This document shows positions 41,848 to 52,516 of a stretch of DNA of 64,000 bases, one piece after another. Positions within the stretch are counted from its first letter, which is position 1; the number at the start of each line of letters is the position of its first letter. The stretch covers positions 1 to 64,000 of the forward strand of contig MU603965.1 of the NCBI GenBank assembly GCA_025201845.1. Direction: 5' to 3'. Position numbers and translations under genes: made by a program. Source of the stretch: Martensiomyces pterosporus (taxonomy: Eukaryota > Kickxellomycota > Kickxellomycetes > Kickxellales > Kickxellaceae). The notes below the pieces were generated by a model. It was not told where the DNA came from, ran no database searches, and saw only the letters and a program-made list of their open reading frames with translations.

Positions 41848-44800
41848 GGTAGGATGGAGCTTGGTGATTTGCTGATGCCAATGACGATGCCGACGGAGAA
41901 ACACAGGATTGCGTGGAGAGGGTTTGATTTGTACTTTTGCAGTAGTGTGGCTGCGTCTGTCTCTTCTGGGAAGATGGTGGCGATGGTGGCGATGAGGAAA
42001 TGAGAAAGGGGCGGGATGGTCTGCTCTTGTGCCTTATATGTGTGGGGGCGACGGTAGCCTTCAAAGGCGGGATGACTCGAGTCGTGCTTTTTGGCGGCGG
42101 AAAGGGCGTGTTTTGCGTTGGGGGTGAGCAGGGAAATGAAAAGAGCAGAAAGCAGAGTGTAGGTAGGCGTGGGAGTTGGAGGAGGGAGAGGGCCCGATAC
42201 GTCACAAGTGAGTGCAAGAAATTAAAACAAGTTTTGAGTAGGAACAGCCAAGGAGAGGATAGGAGAATAAAAAAATTTTGTCCACAGTCCCAAGTGAGGT
42301 ATGTACCTCGCACAGGGCTCAAACAGGACGTGGGGTGTGTATGTGCGGTAAGGCCAAATGAAGGAAATGTATTCGCGTGCTCGAGATATCTAAAGGTGAA
42401 AAGTGTGGAGTACACATGGCAGAAGAAGCGAGAGGCTTGGTGTGGTTTATATACGCTCTGTTTCTCTGGGAGAGCCTGGCTCTCCTGGCACGAGAGCGAG
42501 GGGGCTTTGCACACATACGTAATGGTGCGATGTAAAAGGCAGGTTGCTACAGAATAGAAAGCGAACTGGTGAATAAGGATGTATGACAACAAGTAATGCG
42601 AGACATGACAATAACAACAACAAAAAGAAATCGGAATGCGTGTAAACAGATGCTTGTTGGGAACGCAGGGAGGAGAGGACCAGGGCTGCAGCCAAGGGGA
42701 CATATGCACCCATCACTCATACAAAATTCACATAATCGAACTACCTCACCCAATTTGCGGCAGTGGGGGAGGCTGCCGCCGGGTAGACTGCACCACACGT
42801 CTTTTTCATGTCCATAGCTCCTTCCCATCCCCACCACTCTGTGCTTCAGCGAATCAAATCCGCAGTCAAAATGCGTAGGCCATATATCTGCATCTCCATA
42901 AATCACTGGTTTGCAGACAGATGGTGTGTGCGCCAAAGCGAGGGTACATGTAGTGCGCAGGAGCATAGCAAAAGTCTATACAGCCATAGGTGAAATGCAG
43001 GAAAGTCAAGCCATGGCATCTCATCGATTTGTTCCGCCCGCTATGCAGTGGCAATCAGCGCTACTTGCCGCACGCTGCCACCCCAAAAAAGAAACGAAAA
43101 ATGCAAAACTCCACGTCAATTGCCCTCGTTCAGTTCCACCACCGAAGCCTCTACACTGACAGAGCATCGAGCGAAAGCAAAGCGACTCACTCTGCACATT
43201 CGAACCACCAGCATCTAGCCATATAAACACATGCCTAGGGAGCATGAAACACCACCGCCTCAATCATGGCGCATGTATGCCTTGCGCGACATTGAAAATC
43301 AGCAGCTGATGTGAGTGGAATGGCCGGGATGTTTTATTGTTTTGGGGATGGGGCATGTAGCGAAATTCTGGGGACATGAAGCTGGAAACCGGAAGCCACA
43401 AAGATCTGCCAAAAGGAAATTCGACGGGGGCAAGCTTGCGAAAGATTGGTATATTAAAAACGGGCTGCAGCTGATGCCACCCCTCTCCGTGCGTGCTATT
43501 CTGTGAGTCAAAGAGCGATCGATAGCAGTCTATCTGCCCCGCGCTGTGATCAATCAGGAAATCAGATCTCGGAGTGGCTCCTCATGCTGCTAGCGCCAGA
43601 GGACGCAGTGCGTGCTAGCGGCTACAAAACATCGCAGCATTTGCTTCGGCCGTGCGTCGGCCAAGGCTCACCAGCTCTTTCACTTGGGGCACATCAGTGG
43701 CATGCGCCAGACATAGTGGGGATTGTTGGATGGAGATGACGCGAAGCGAATAGGAGGCGGAGGGCTGTGTTGCGTGCTGTGCGTGTACAATGGCGCAAAT
43801 AGTGGAACCCCCCCCCGAGGCAAACACGTAGCGGTGCTCAGCATTCCCCTACGCCATCTGAAGCGCAGACACAACCTGAGCATTTGGAGCGCATGCACCG
43901 GGATGGGCAAGGGCGAATGAAGGCAGGGGTGTGGATGGGCGAGCACAAAGAGGTGAAGCAGCCATCCTTCACTGTCCCTGTCAAATCAGTGCTGCAAGGA
44001 ATTACATATCTCACCCGCCCTTTTTTCTTTGCATGCAGCGCTCAATGTACATGCATCTTTCGTGTCCGCAGATCCTGCTCCTACCCCCATGGTAAAGAGA
44101 GGCCCAATGCATGGGATCCTGTTTCCACCCACCAGCGTCCTTCTGCCTTTGCTGAAAAGAAGCGGGCGTGAGTGGGCATGAGTGTCTGCATGGCACACAT
44201 GGTGTCCTTTATTGCCGACTTGGACCCATGTCCCAGCAGCATTGTCGCCATGCGCTCACAGGCCGACAGATAAAAATGAATGGATGTGGACACCCACTCT
44301 CCCATCCCCGCAGCCAAATCTGAATATTAGTTGCCTGCAGCCACTGCCTCTCCCAACCCATCCACTCGCCTATCAAGTGCTAACAAGGGTATCGGGCGTG
44401 GGGCATTCCTCACAAAGGGTCCACAATCACATTGTTCTCCCATGGCCGTCGGCAGCAGCATATCGCGCGCAGAGCACATTGCCAAGGAGTGCGGATGAAA
44501 TAAATGGATGAAAAACGTGACAGCACTGTGCCATTCACTGAGTAGTCAGCCTATCGGCTAGGGAAATTAGCACGGCAGGCGGCGGAGAAGCAACCACGAG
44601 CGTTGGTAGACATACAGACAGGCATCTGTCTCTGCATGACGCAACAGCACCGCTGACAACCAATAAGTGAGGATGCGCAGATTGGTTGGGACACCTGGAT
44701 ATACAACGGTGCTTGTCCGGTAAATCCATGCTCTGCAGCCAGGCGTAAATGGCAGAAAAGGACAGGGGCAGAGCAGTGTAGAAAAAAAGGAGCATTGCTC

Positions 44801-45108
44801 TTCTAGCATTATCAAATACCAGGCTTGGGCGGTTTGTGCAGCCTGCGGCAGCGCACAGTCACCAGCGATTGCAAGTTTTCTGCGGCAGGTAGCATGGCGG
44901 CAGACGGTGCAGCTGGTGCTCTCACAGACAACCCCAGGCGGCCTTATCTCACAGAGCCATTGAGCCTGTTTGGGCTGGGCCAGGCAGCAGCTGTCCATGA
45001 GAGGCAGAATGCCGCCAGACCCCCATCCCTCTTTTTTGTGCTTGCTCACTCACTCCGTCGGGCCCGTCATCTGCTGCAGCTGGGTGAAGCTGGTTCACAT
45101 GTGGCACT

Positions 45109-45162
45109 TGGAGCTTGTTCGCGAATGCTCGATGCCCTCTCCGCATTCACGAACAAGCTCCA
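45109..45162. repeat. Near-perfect 19-bp inverted repeat (hairpin)
   Basis: The arms 45109-45127 and 45144-45162 pair over 19 bp with one mismatch (GGAGCTTGTTCG on the left, CGAACAAGCTCC on the right) around a 16-base loop. It lies alone in non-coding DNA with no T-run after it, so it is not a simple terminator. It could be a structured RNA, a small-RNA precursor or a relic of an inverted insertion. Confidence 0.8.
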
Positions 45163-45188
45163 TGTTGGTTTGGCACCATACAGTGCTG

Positions 45189-45216
45189 CCAATTGACACC
45201 AATTGACACCAATTGA
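45189..45216. repeat. 10-bp direct tandem repeat
   Basis: CCAATTGACA repeated two and a half times, 27 bases after the inverted repeat. Confidence 0.85.
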
Positions 45217-45720
45217 ATGGCACATCATGCCCTCTTCTCCCCCCAAAAAGACAGCCAGGGTTTCTGGTATGCGTGCGCGCATCGATGTTTCTACGCGTCC
45301 CCTACTCCTTTTCCCGCGACATTGCGTCTTTATACGCATCACAGGGTAACTGGTAAGAAATGCAGGCCAAGCGCTGCTTTCATGCCCCCGCCCACCACAG
45401 CACAGCCGCCAGCATCCACGGCTATGCACACCATTACTAAATTTGTACTGCAAATCCCTCCCGGTTTTTGCTTGTGCGCTTGCTGCTCGTTGCGGCTGGG
45501 CTTCTGCGCTTCGTGCCACCGCCAGCGCTGCCGCTACGGCTGCTGCCAAACCATTCGCCTCGCGCGGTGCGCAACAGCTATTTTTCTCCTCCCTTTCTCC
45601 CGGTGTGCCTTTGGATATAAATATTCACTGGTGCAGAGTCGCAGCGGGCTGGAGCGAAAGACGATCCACTCTCCAGCCTCTTCTTTATCTTCGCATTCGC
45701 ACCCTCGCTCTCCCCTGCGC

Positions 45721-45755
45721 CTCGCTCCTCACGCCTCGCTCCTCACGCCTCGCTC
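45721..45755. repeat. 14-bp tandem repeat
   Basis: CTCGCTCCTCACGC present two and a half times in the pyrimidine-rich upstream region of zinc-finger gene c, followed by a (CT)n run at 45842-45868. Confidence 0.85.
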
Positions 45756-46102
45756 GTTCTTTCCCTCCTGTATACATATCCGCCGCCTTAACACGCCGCC
45801 TCGTTTCATTAGTATCCTTGTGCAGCGGTCACGCACGCATTTCTCTCTCTCTCTCTCTCTCTCTCTCTTCCCCTGCCTCGCCGCCCAAGCACGTACGCAC
45901 ACACCTCACGCACCGCGACAATACGCAAGAGGGCACTGGAAAGCCAGTGCATGCATGCGCGTGTGTATGTATGTGCGAGAGAGCGAAAGTGAGAACCAAA
46001 GGATACAGAGCATAAAAATAGACACCACGCTACTCGCCTCTTCTCTTTTCCAACTCCAACTCCAACTCCAACTCCTCCTGGTCCTCTGCTGCAGCAGAGC
46101 AA

Positions 46103-46333
46103 ATGCCTTGTCTGCGCACGCCAGACGAACACCGCCTTCTGCTCTTCGTTGATGACTTCCAATTTCCTACACTTTCTAGTCCTCAGCCGTCTATGTGCAC
46201 AAAACGAAAACCAGAATCCCGCTTTTGCGCCTTTGTTGTCCATGCTGCGCAGTGGACATGTCCAAAGTGCAGCTGGTTCACAAAGGACGAGGTCAAGTAC
46301 CTCGCTCACATTACATGCTGCACTGGCCTCTAG
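46103..46333 (+). CDS. Small C2HC zinc-finger protein (family member c)
   Basis: Intronless as read, 76 aa, ATG context GCAAATGCC. The N-terminal 45 residues are not conserved with the sisters; an internal Met at position 31 could be the true start. The C-terminal finger is WTC53-P-K-C56, twelve residues, H69, then C72-C73, with YLAH as in member b. The stop follows three residues later. Its promoter is pyrimidine-rich with CAACTC repeats ending about 30 bases before the ATG. It is transcribed divergently from member b across 4.4 kb and converges on the kinase gene. The family's spacing is that of a single classical C2HC finger, usually too little for sequence-specific DNA binding alone. Confidence 0.6.
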   Translation: MPCLRTPDEHRLLLFVDDFQFPTLSSPQPSMCTKRKPESRFCAFVVHAAQWTCPKCSWFTKDEVKYLAHITCCTGL

Positions 46334-46765
46334 CTGAGTCGCCTTGCCAGCTCTCCTGGCGTGCCCTTTCCTGCTTCAGCCACAGCCGCCTTGCTCAATG
46401 GCGCCCCCCTGCCCGAAGGCCAGCGCACCTCTGGCTGCTGCGCTCAGCCTTTGTCTGGCTCCTCAGCCTCCGCCTTTCGGTGCTTACCCACTGTCCACTC
46501 CTCGATTCTTGTTCATAGCTTTTCTATCGCCCTCTCCATCTCTATGTCCTCCCTGCTCTGCTTAGCCTGTACTTGTCTTTCTCTTGTTAAATATATCATT
46601 GCAGGACCCACCGACACGTGGTGCATATATATATGCGGGGTATCCTTGGAGAGGGAGGAGAGGATACGGGTGATATAACATGAGATGTAGTGAGAATGGG
46701 AAATCAAAGGTCCTAGGCGAACAGAAAAACTGCAAAACAAAAGAAAAACGGCATTCGTTACACTA
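46334..46765. other. Intergenic between convergent genes
   Basis: 3' flanks of zinc-finger gene c and the kinase gene; no gene seen. A TATATATATGCGGG stretch lies at 46625-46640. Confidence 0.5.
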
Positions 46766-49700
46766 TTATATAATCAGGCGCTGGCTGTATTGCTGCTGCT
46801 CGTGATGGCCGCCGTTAGCAGGCGAGAGTTCGCCACGCGCCCTGGCGTTTCCAGCAACGATGCTGTTGATGGCTGCTGCCGTGTACGCCGTGGCTGCAGT
46901 GATGTTGTCTGGCTTCTTCTTCCGTGAATGCCGCGACTTGCTCGCTCCTGCTGCCTGGTGCTGCTGGTGGCTACCGCCATACTTGCGGTACTCGCCATAC
47001 TTGCGGTACTGGTCGTCGTCATCGCTGCCGCCAGCATGCTGCTTCGGCTTCTCCTTGATCTTATTCCTGGCTGCCTCAACATCATGGGCGTTGAACGCAT
47101 CCGTCTTCAGCAGCATAAAGTCGCTGTCGAAGCAATCAAAGATCTGGCTTCCAAAGTTGTACTCGTACTGCGTCTGCCGCGCCTGCGTGCTCTCGTTGAT
47201 CACACGCCGCGCCGCCAGATGCCGTTGGATTGATGGCGTGCTGCTGAGGATGACGCCCGGTCCTCCGCCATTTGACGGACGTGGCAGCCGCGACGACGAG
47301 CTGTTGATGTAGTCGATCAGGTAGTCCTGCGAGTCATTGCTGCCCTCTGCATGTGGTCTCCTTACCGCTGTGTCCGCTGCGCGTGTGTGCTGGTGTTTCT
47401 GCGCAATGATCCTCCTGTTGACTTTTGACTCGATGGACTTGCGAGGCACTGGGGGCGGCGGCGAATTGCTGTCAACAGACGCTTTGTGCAGTGAATCGGG
47501 CGTCAGCAGCGTCATGCCCAAGTCAAAGTCTAACCGCGGCAGCGAGGTTTCGCTTATCGCAGAGAACTTGGGCAGGTGGGCAGCTGCGTTGGCAAGGGGA
47601 GGCGAAGGAGATCCGGCATTGCCATTTGCCAACGGCTGTTGCTGCTGCTGCTGCCGGTATTGGTGCTGTTGATATGGCTGGTGATTGCCGGCATTCCGAC
47701 TGCCCACAAACGCGTGCTTCACCTTGGACAAGAACCCATGGCCGCTTGCGTGGTCTGTTGCGAGGTCCCTGCGGCTATACTTGTTACGCAAGGCACTGCC
47801 ATCATTGCCGCTTTCGTAGTGAGTGCCATGCTGGTGGTGATCTGTGAATGTTGCGTTGTCAGCAGAGGGCGGAGAGTCGCTGGCATTGCGCTCGTATATC
47901 GACTTTCTGAACAGCGACCCGGCGTCAAATGTAACCGGCGCAAAGCTGTCGAGGTTTGCAATCAGTTCATTACCACCAAGGCCGTCTTGCCGAGCCAGCG
48001 ATTCGCTGCCCTTCTTCGCATCCGCCACACTATTCGAGCCTGCCTGCTCTTGCTGCTTCTGCTGCTTCTGGAGTGGTGGCTGGAGCATCTGGTGGAGCGT
48101 TGTTTTCAGACCCATGTAGTCCAGCGTGTCGCTAGTGTCTGCGTCAAACCGAGTGATGTCAAAGCGCATGGACGACATTGTCGACCGTATGCTCTTCTGC
48201 GCGATCTCAGCCTCACGAGCTCTTCTCGATGCCATCGCCTGAATAAACTCTTTGCCCCCACGGCTCTTTGACTGCTCTGCAGATCCGGCTGAGTCCTCCT
48301 CGCTGCTCTCATCCTTCGCGTGGCTACCAAAGCCATCATTGTACAATCTTCTACCACCGCTAGGACTGGCGACAAGTACAGATTGCCGAGACCTGGTTGT
48401 TGTCTGGGAGCTCCGTTTGCTGGCGGCCACTCGCGGCTTGCCAGAGTGCTGGTGTCGGTGGCTGCTCTTGAGAATCAAAAAGTCGCGCATCGGCAGTGCC
48501 ATCCGCATCTCGCTACCAGTGCTCCGGCGTTTGCGAGCCAGCATGTCAGGGCTGTGCACGGCATCCCTGGTTCTGTCAGTACCGCTGATGTTGCTGTCCG
48601 CTAGGCGCTGGCGCAGGAGCTGCATGTTGGCTATCCACTCCTTCTTGGCGCTGGTCGGGCCAGCATTGCCGCCACCATTGCCATCGCCACTGGCATCTCC
48701 TTCTCCCGCCACACCCAAGTTTTTGCTGGTCGCAGCCTGCACGTCAAGTGATGGCTCCATGTGCGTAAACTCTGCCTGGTCAACAGCACTTGATTGCAGC
48801 AGTGCCGTCTCGGGTACCGCTAGAGGCGTGCTCACCTCCGCATAAGCGTCGCTGCCAGTCGCTTCACCAATGTCCCTCTCTTGCCCTGCGGCTGCTGACG
48901 GGTCTATGCTGACAGCACCCAGGATACCGCTCTCCAGGTTGGTTATGCTCTGGGCCACAATAGGCAGGGGCGAGATCTCGATGCTCTCGAGCCTGGGTGC
49001 AGGCGTGTCGTTGGGTGCCATGGACGGCAAGGGTGGCAGTGCAGCGTTGGCGTCCTTCCTGTCCCACAGGTCGTCGCTGCCCTTGGACTCTTTCGACCCC
49101 TTCTTCTTTATGCTCAGTGCCCGCCTGATCAGTGGGCTAGCGCTGCCCAAGTTGGCCTTGCTTCGAAGCCCGTGCAAACGCCCGTGCCTACTAGCACTGG
49201 TTGGCGACCCTTGCTCATCCGAGCTATGGTGCTGCTGAGGCACCTCCAAGCCCTCTCCGCTCTTGATGGTTGGCATAGACCCCAGTACACCATCGGCCGC
49301 ACTGCTGCTGCTACCGCCATTGCTGCTGTTGTTGCTGGCCTTGACTACGAGTTTGCGCAGTCCTGGTGATGGCATAGATGCCTTGGGCCTCGGCAGCGCA
49401 GGACTTGCCGGGCCGCTCTTGAGAGGCACAAAGCTGTATGGCTCAATGTTCAATCGCTGGGGTAAAGCCCTACCACTCGCTGCCTTCTTTTGCGGCTCGC
49501 TGACTTTGCTGGGCTGGTGCTGCGGAATATCGACAAGAACCGGCGCTGTACAGGCCTGTGAAACTCGCGCGTTGACAAATGAAATGATTCCAGACTGCCT
49601 GTCGGGGTTATCCAAGGGCAGGGAGGGTGCAGCCAAAGCGTCGCTGGGTGGCTCCCCGCCATCGCACCGAGGTTCTTCTGCGTGTTGCTGCTGCTGGTGA

Positions 49701-52516
49701 GGAGGCACAAAGTTGGTCAGCACCACAAGTGAGGTGGAGCGGTCGGGGATCTCAGGAGCAGCAGCGGTGTTCATCTGCTGCTCCTGTTTTTGCAGCTCCT
49801 CCTGAACCAGTGCATTCAACAGCGAGCTTGGACCAATGGCTGGGCGGTTATCAGCAGGAGCAGCGACTGTGGTGCCAGCAGCAGCAGCTGCTGGATAGAG
49901 CCCAGTTCCCTTCTCATACAGGCCAGCGTTCTGCCATGACTTCTGGCCATCCTCCTGCTGCTGGTGGTCGTGGTTCTGCTGCTGCGGAGAAGGCAGGTCG
50001 CTAAGAGAGAATCCGGCCGAGCAAGGGCTGTTGTTCTGCAGCTGGCTGCTAGACGGCGAGAATACGATCGATCTTGTATTCATGCTCTCAATACTGCTTA
50101 CCGACGATATAGAGTGGGGGCGCACACGCTCCATGCCTGAGCGCAAATCCGACAAATTGCTCATGCCGTGCTGCTGCTGCTGCTGCTGGGGGCGCTGGAG
50201 CATTGGCGGTGCCTCGCCAGACCAGTGGCTATCCGAAGACTCCCTGTGGTAGATATCCTCAGACATGCGCGGGTCCGATAAGGAGAAGCTGAAGTCGTTC
50301 GACAGCCGGCCCTCCTCAAAGCCATGGGTGGATTCTGCAGCCATTTTAGGCATACTGCCGTGGCGCGCCGGCGGGTTGCCGTTCATGCTGATACCAAACG
50401 TCGTGCTTATCCGCTGCACGAGGTTGACAGCTCGGTCAATCCCGACTTCGCCAAAGCTCTGGCTGTTGATGCCAGACCGTGGGACCATACGAGGCGCGGG
50501 GACACTGGTGGACACCGGCGTGGAGACACGCATAAGCGGGACAATGCAGTCCGCGGCGGCTGCGGCGTTGTTGCTGCTGGACTTTGTCCGCCGCCTTTGC
50601 AGTGTGGACCTGGGTCCGTCACTATACGCACTGGTGTCAATGCTGGGGTGTGTCGAGGGTGCCAGCGATGACAAATCGGCTCCAGGGTCGATGATGGGTT
50701 CCTTGTGGAACTTTTTAACGATGCTGACTTCAACAGACGGCCGCGAAGTGACGACAGGCGACAGAGCGGCTATATTCAGCTTGGATTCCTCGGCTGCCAC
50801 CGGGTTGCAGCCAGCACCAGAGATAAAGTGATCCTGTGACGTAAAGCTGATTCTCCCATCGTGGATGGATGGCTGGACTGGTGGCGGCAAGGGAAGTGGC
50901 GATCCAGGGATGTTGTAGTGCCCTGATCCGTGCGAGTCAATGGACGAGTGTTTGTCCGTTGACGCTGTTACTCCCACTACCGGAGAGTCGCTCGATGGCG
51001 GTGTGGAGGATGCGGTGTCGTGAGGGCTGGAGTGGGTGGTGAGCAATCCGCCGGCGCTGCTAGCCAGCGGATTTGGCAGGTCTTTCTCCAAGTTGGGCCG
51101 TGAGGGCACGACAGCTGCCGCCGCTGTTGGTGTTGCAGTCTCTGACGCAGTGCGCGAGCCAGCATCGAGATGGCTTTGCAGTTCCTGCTGTGGCTGCAGC
51201 AGGCGAGACGACAGCTGGCTGGGTGTGACCTCATTCGGCTGCTGCTGCTGTTGCTGCTGACCAAGCATATCGTCGAGCATATGCGACACCAGAAGAAGCG
51301 CGTCCTTGGCTGTTGGGCGGTCGTTGGGGTTGAGCACCAGGATATAGTCGACCAAGCGTACGAGCGCATCCGAGACGTCCCGCATCACTGTGTTCAGGGG
51401 CTTTCGCGAGCTAGGGATAAACGCGATTCCAAGCTTTCTTGCATGCACGGCGCCCTCGTACCACGAGCCAGATGCACTCGAGTCGCCGGGCACTGCTTGG
51501 TCGTCGGCAGCCGTGGGTGCCGAGATGCGCGGCGTGCCCAGAACCTCAAAGATCCGCCGCAGCTGGTCAATCTGATTGCTGCCGGGAAACAGCGGGTGGA
51601 GCATGGCGAGCTCTGCAATGATTGTCCCCACAGCCCACACGTCAATGGGCGTGGAGTAGTTGGCGCACGTCAAAAGCACCTCGGGAGCGCGGTACCAGCG
51701 CGTGCTGATATAGTCTGTCAGCGGCCGCGAAAAGTCCAAGTCGTGCACAAGGCCAAAGTCAGCAATCTTCGCCTCGACCACAATGGTTGAGTTGCTGTCT
51801 GGAGTGGGTGCTGGAGTAATGCGGCGGCGGATAAGGACGTTTTCGGGCTTTATGTCGCGGTGGAACAGCTCGTTGGCGTGGATAAAGTCCAAGCCATTGA
51901 GGACCTGGTAGGTGATGTCCAGGATAACTGTGTCTGGGATTTTCCGGCCCTTGCGCGAGTTGACCAGCTCGTTGAGGTCGCAGTCCATGCACTCAAAGAC
52001 CAGGAAGGAGCGGTAGTCTTCGCGGAACACGTCCAAAAGCTGAACAACATTGTCGTGGTGCAGCTTTTGCAGGGCGTTGATCTCAGCCTGTGCTGCTGTG
52101 TCTTTCCACCGCCGCTTCTTCATCTTCTTAATGGCGACCTTTTCGCCCGTCTCGACGTTGAGCGCCAGGATGACTGAGCTGAACGCACCTTCGCCGATGT
52201 GCTTGATTGCCTTGTATCTGCTGTCCATTATTGCCGGTGTATGCTGGTGATGGTGGCTGCTAAGTGTGCGCTGGTATATGTTTTGCAGATGCCCAAGTAG
52301 GCTGTTGTGCTGCTTGTTGTGCGATGCAGGAGGCTGCTGAGTGGGGCTTGCTACTGTTTCCCAGCAGCTGTCTATGTGCTTGCTGCTGTTGGTGCTGTCG
52401 TTTCCGCTGCTGTCGTTGTCGTGGTTGCCGTAAAGGCCAGCTAAATGGCTATCAGAGATTGAGGGACCTAAGCTGTGCAAGAAGGGGTGGGAGAGACGGC
52501 CTGGCGTATCTGTCAT
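46766..52516 (-). CDS. MAK/Ime2 (RCK)-type protein kinase with very long disordered tail
   Basis: Intronless, 1,916 aa. A Ser/His/Gln-rich leader precedes the kinase domain at 101-414. Key residues are all present: glycine loop GEGAFS, VAIK with K130, helix-C E145, HRD 219-221, DFG 253-255, and activation-loop TDY (267-269) in TDYISTRWYRAPE, the RCK/MAK/Ime2 signature. HRDIKPEN has Ile where most members have Leu. An insert of about 14 residues (TPAPTPDSNS) lies between HRD and DFG. Start at Met97 (52228) is an alternative. The remaining 1,500 residues are disordered, rich in Ser, Gln and Ala, with polyQ runs and many SP/TP sites. RCK kinases act in meiosis and in cilium or hyphal-growth control. 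The tail is much longer than in Ime2 or MAK. Confidence 0.87.
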   Translation of the reverse strand: MTDTPGRLSHPFLHSLGPSISDSHLAGLYGNHDNDSSGNDSTNSSKHIDSCWETVASPTQQPPASHNKQHNSLLGHLQNIYQRTLSSHHHQHTPAIMDSRYKAIKHIGEGAFSSVILALNVETGEKVAIKKMKKRRWKDTAAQAEINALQKLHHDNVVQLLDVFREDYRSFLVFECMDCDLNELVNSRKGRKIPDTVILDITYQVLNGLDFIHANELFHRDIKPENVLIRRRITPAPTPDSNSTIVVEAKIADFGLVHDLDFSRPLTDYISTRWYRAPEVLLTCANYSTPIDVWAVGTIIAELAMLHPLFPGSNQIDQLRRIFEVLGTPRISAPTAADDQAVPGDSSASGSWYEGAVHARKLGIAFIPSSRKPLNTVMRDVSDALVRLVDYILVLNPNDRPTAKDALLLVSHMLDDMLGQQQQQQQPNEVTPSQLSSRLLQPQQELQSHLDAGSRTASETATPTAAAAVVPSRPNLEKDLPNPLASSAGGLLTTHSSPHDTASSTPPSSDSPVVGVTASTDKHSSIDSHGSGHYNIPGSPLPLPPPVQPSIHDGRISFTSQDHFISGAGCNPVAAEESKLNIAALSPVVTSRPSVEVSIVKKFHKEPIIDPGADLSSLAPSTHPSIDTSAYSDGPRSTLQRRRTKSSSNNAAAAADCIVPLMRVSTPVSTSVPAPRMVPRSGINSQSFGEVGIDRAVNLVQRISTTFGISMNGNPPARHGSMPKMAAESTHGFEEGRLSNDFSFSLSDPRMSEDIYHRESSDSHWSGEAPPMLQRPQQQQQQHGMSNLSDLRSGMERVRPHSISSVSSIESMNTRSIVFSPSSSQLQNNSPCSAGFSLSDLPSPQQQNHDHQQQEDGQKSWQNAGLYEKGTGLYPAAAAAGTTVAAPADNRPAIGPSSLLNALVQEELQKQEQQMNTAAAPEIPDRSTSLVVLTNFVPPHQQQQHAEEPRCDGGEPPSDALAAPSLPLDNPDRQSGIISFVNARVSQACTAPVLVDIPQHQPSKVSEPQKKAASGRALPQRLNIEPYSFVPLKSGPASPALPRPKASMPSPGLRKLVVKASNNSSNGGSSSSAADGVLGSMPTIKSGEGLEVPQQHHSSDEQGSPTSASRHGRLHGLRSKANLGSASPLIRRALSIKKKGSKESKGSDDLWDRKDANAALPPLPSMAPNDTPAPRLESIEISPLPIVAQSITNLESGILGAVSIDPSAAAGQERDIGEATGSDAYAEVSTPLAVPETALLQSSAVDQAEFTHMEPSLDVQAATSKNLGVAGEGDASGDGNGGGNAGPTSAKKEWIANMQLLRQRLADSNISGTDRTRDAVHSPDMLARKRRSTGSEMRMALPMRDFLILKSSHRHQHSGKPRVAASKRSSQTTTRSRQSVLVASPSGGRRLYNDGFGSHAKDESSEEDSAGSAEQSKSRGGKEFIQAMASRRAREAEIAQKSIRSTMSSMRFDITRFDADTSDTLDYMGLKTTLHQMLQPPLQKQQKQQEQAGSNSVADAKKGSESLARQDGLGGNELIANLDSFAPVTFDAGSLFRKSIYERNASDSPPSADNATFTDHHQHGTHYESGNDGSALRNKYSRRDLATDHASGHGFLSKVKHAFVGSRNAGNHQPYQQHQYRQQQQQQPLANGNAGSPSPPLANAAAHLPKFSAISETSLPRLDFDLGMTLLTPDSLHKASVDSNSPPPPVPRKSIESKVNRRIIAQKHQHTRAADTAVRRPHAEGSNDSQDYLIDYINSSSSRLPRPSNGGGPGVILSSTPSIQRHLAARRVINESTQARQTQYEYNFGSQIFDCFDSDFMLLKTDAFNAHDVEAARNKIKEKPKQHAGGSDDDDQYRKYGEYRKYGGSHQQHQAAGASKSRHSRKKKPDNITAATAYTAAAINSIVAGNARARGELSPANGGHHEQQQYSQRLII

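Larger units (their letters stand above)
41659..46102. other. Largest gene-poor interval (4.4 kb) between two divergent zinc-finger genes
   Basis: No gene I can support. Several open frames of 60-355 codons exist, including one on the minus strand running through the microsatellite, but they overlap and have low-complexity composition. The interval holds the TG microsatellite, an inverted repeat (45109-45162), a 10-bp tandem repeat (45189-45216), a 14-bp tandem repeat CTCGCTCCTCACGC (45721-45755), a CT run (45842-45868) and a CAACTC run (46050-46075). The last 400 bases are strongly pyrimidine-rich, as expected for the promoter and leader of zinc-finger gene c. Confidence 0.5.

Noticed and set aside
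41642..42709. A 355-codon minus-strand frame
   Set aside because: It runs through the TG microsatellite and is rich in Cys, His and Thr from repeat translation; no domain. It also overlaps zinc-finger gene b's likely leader.
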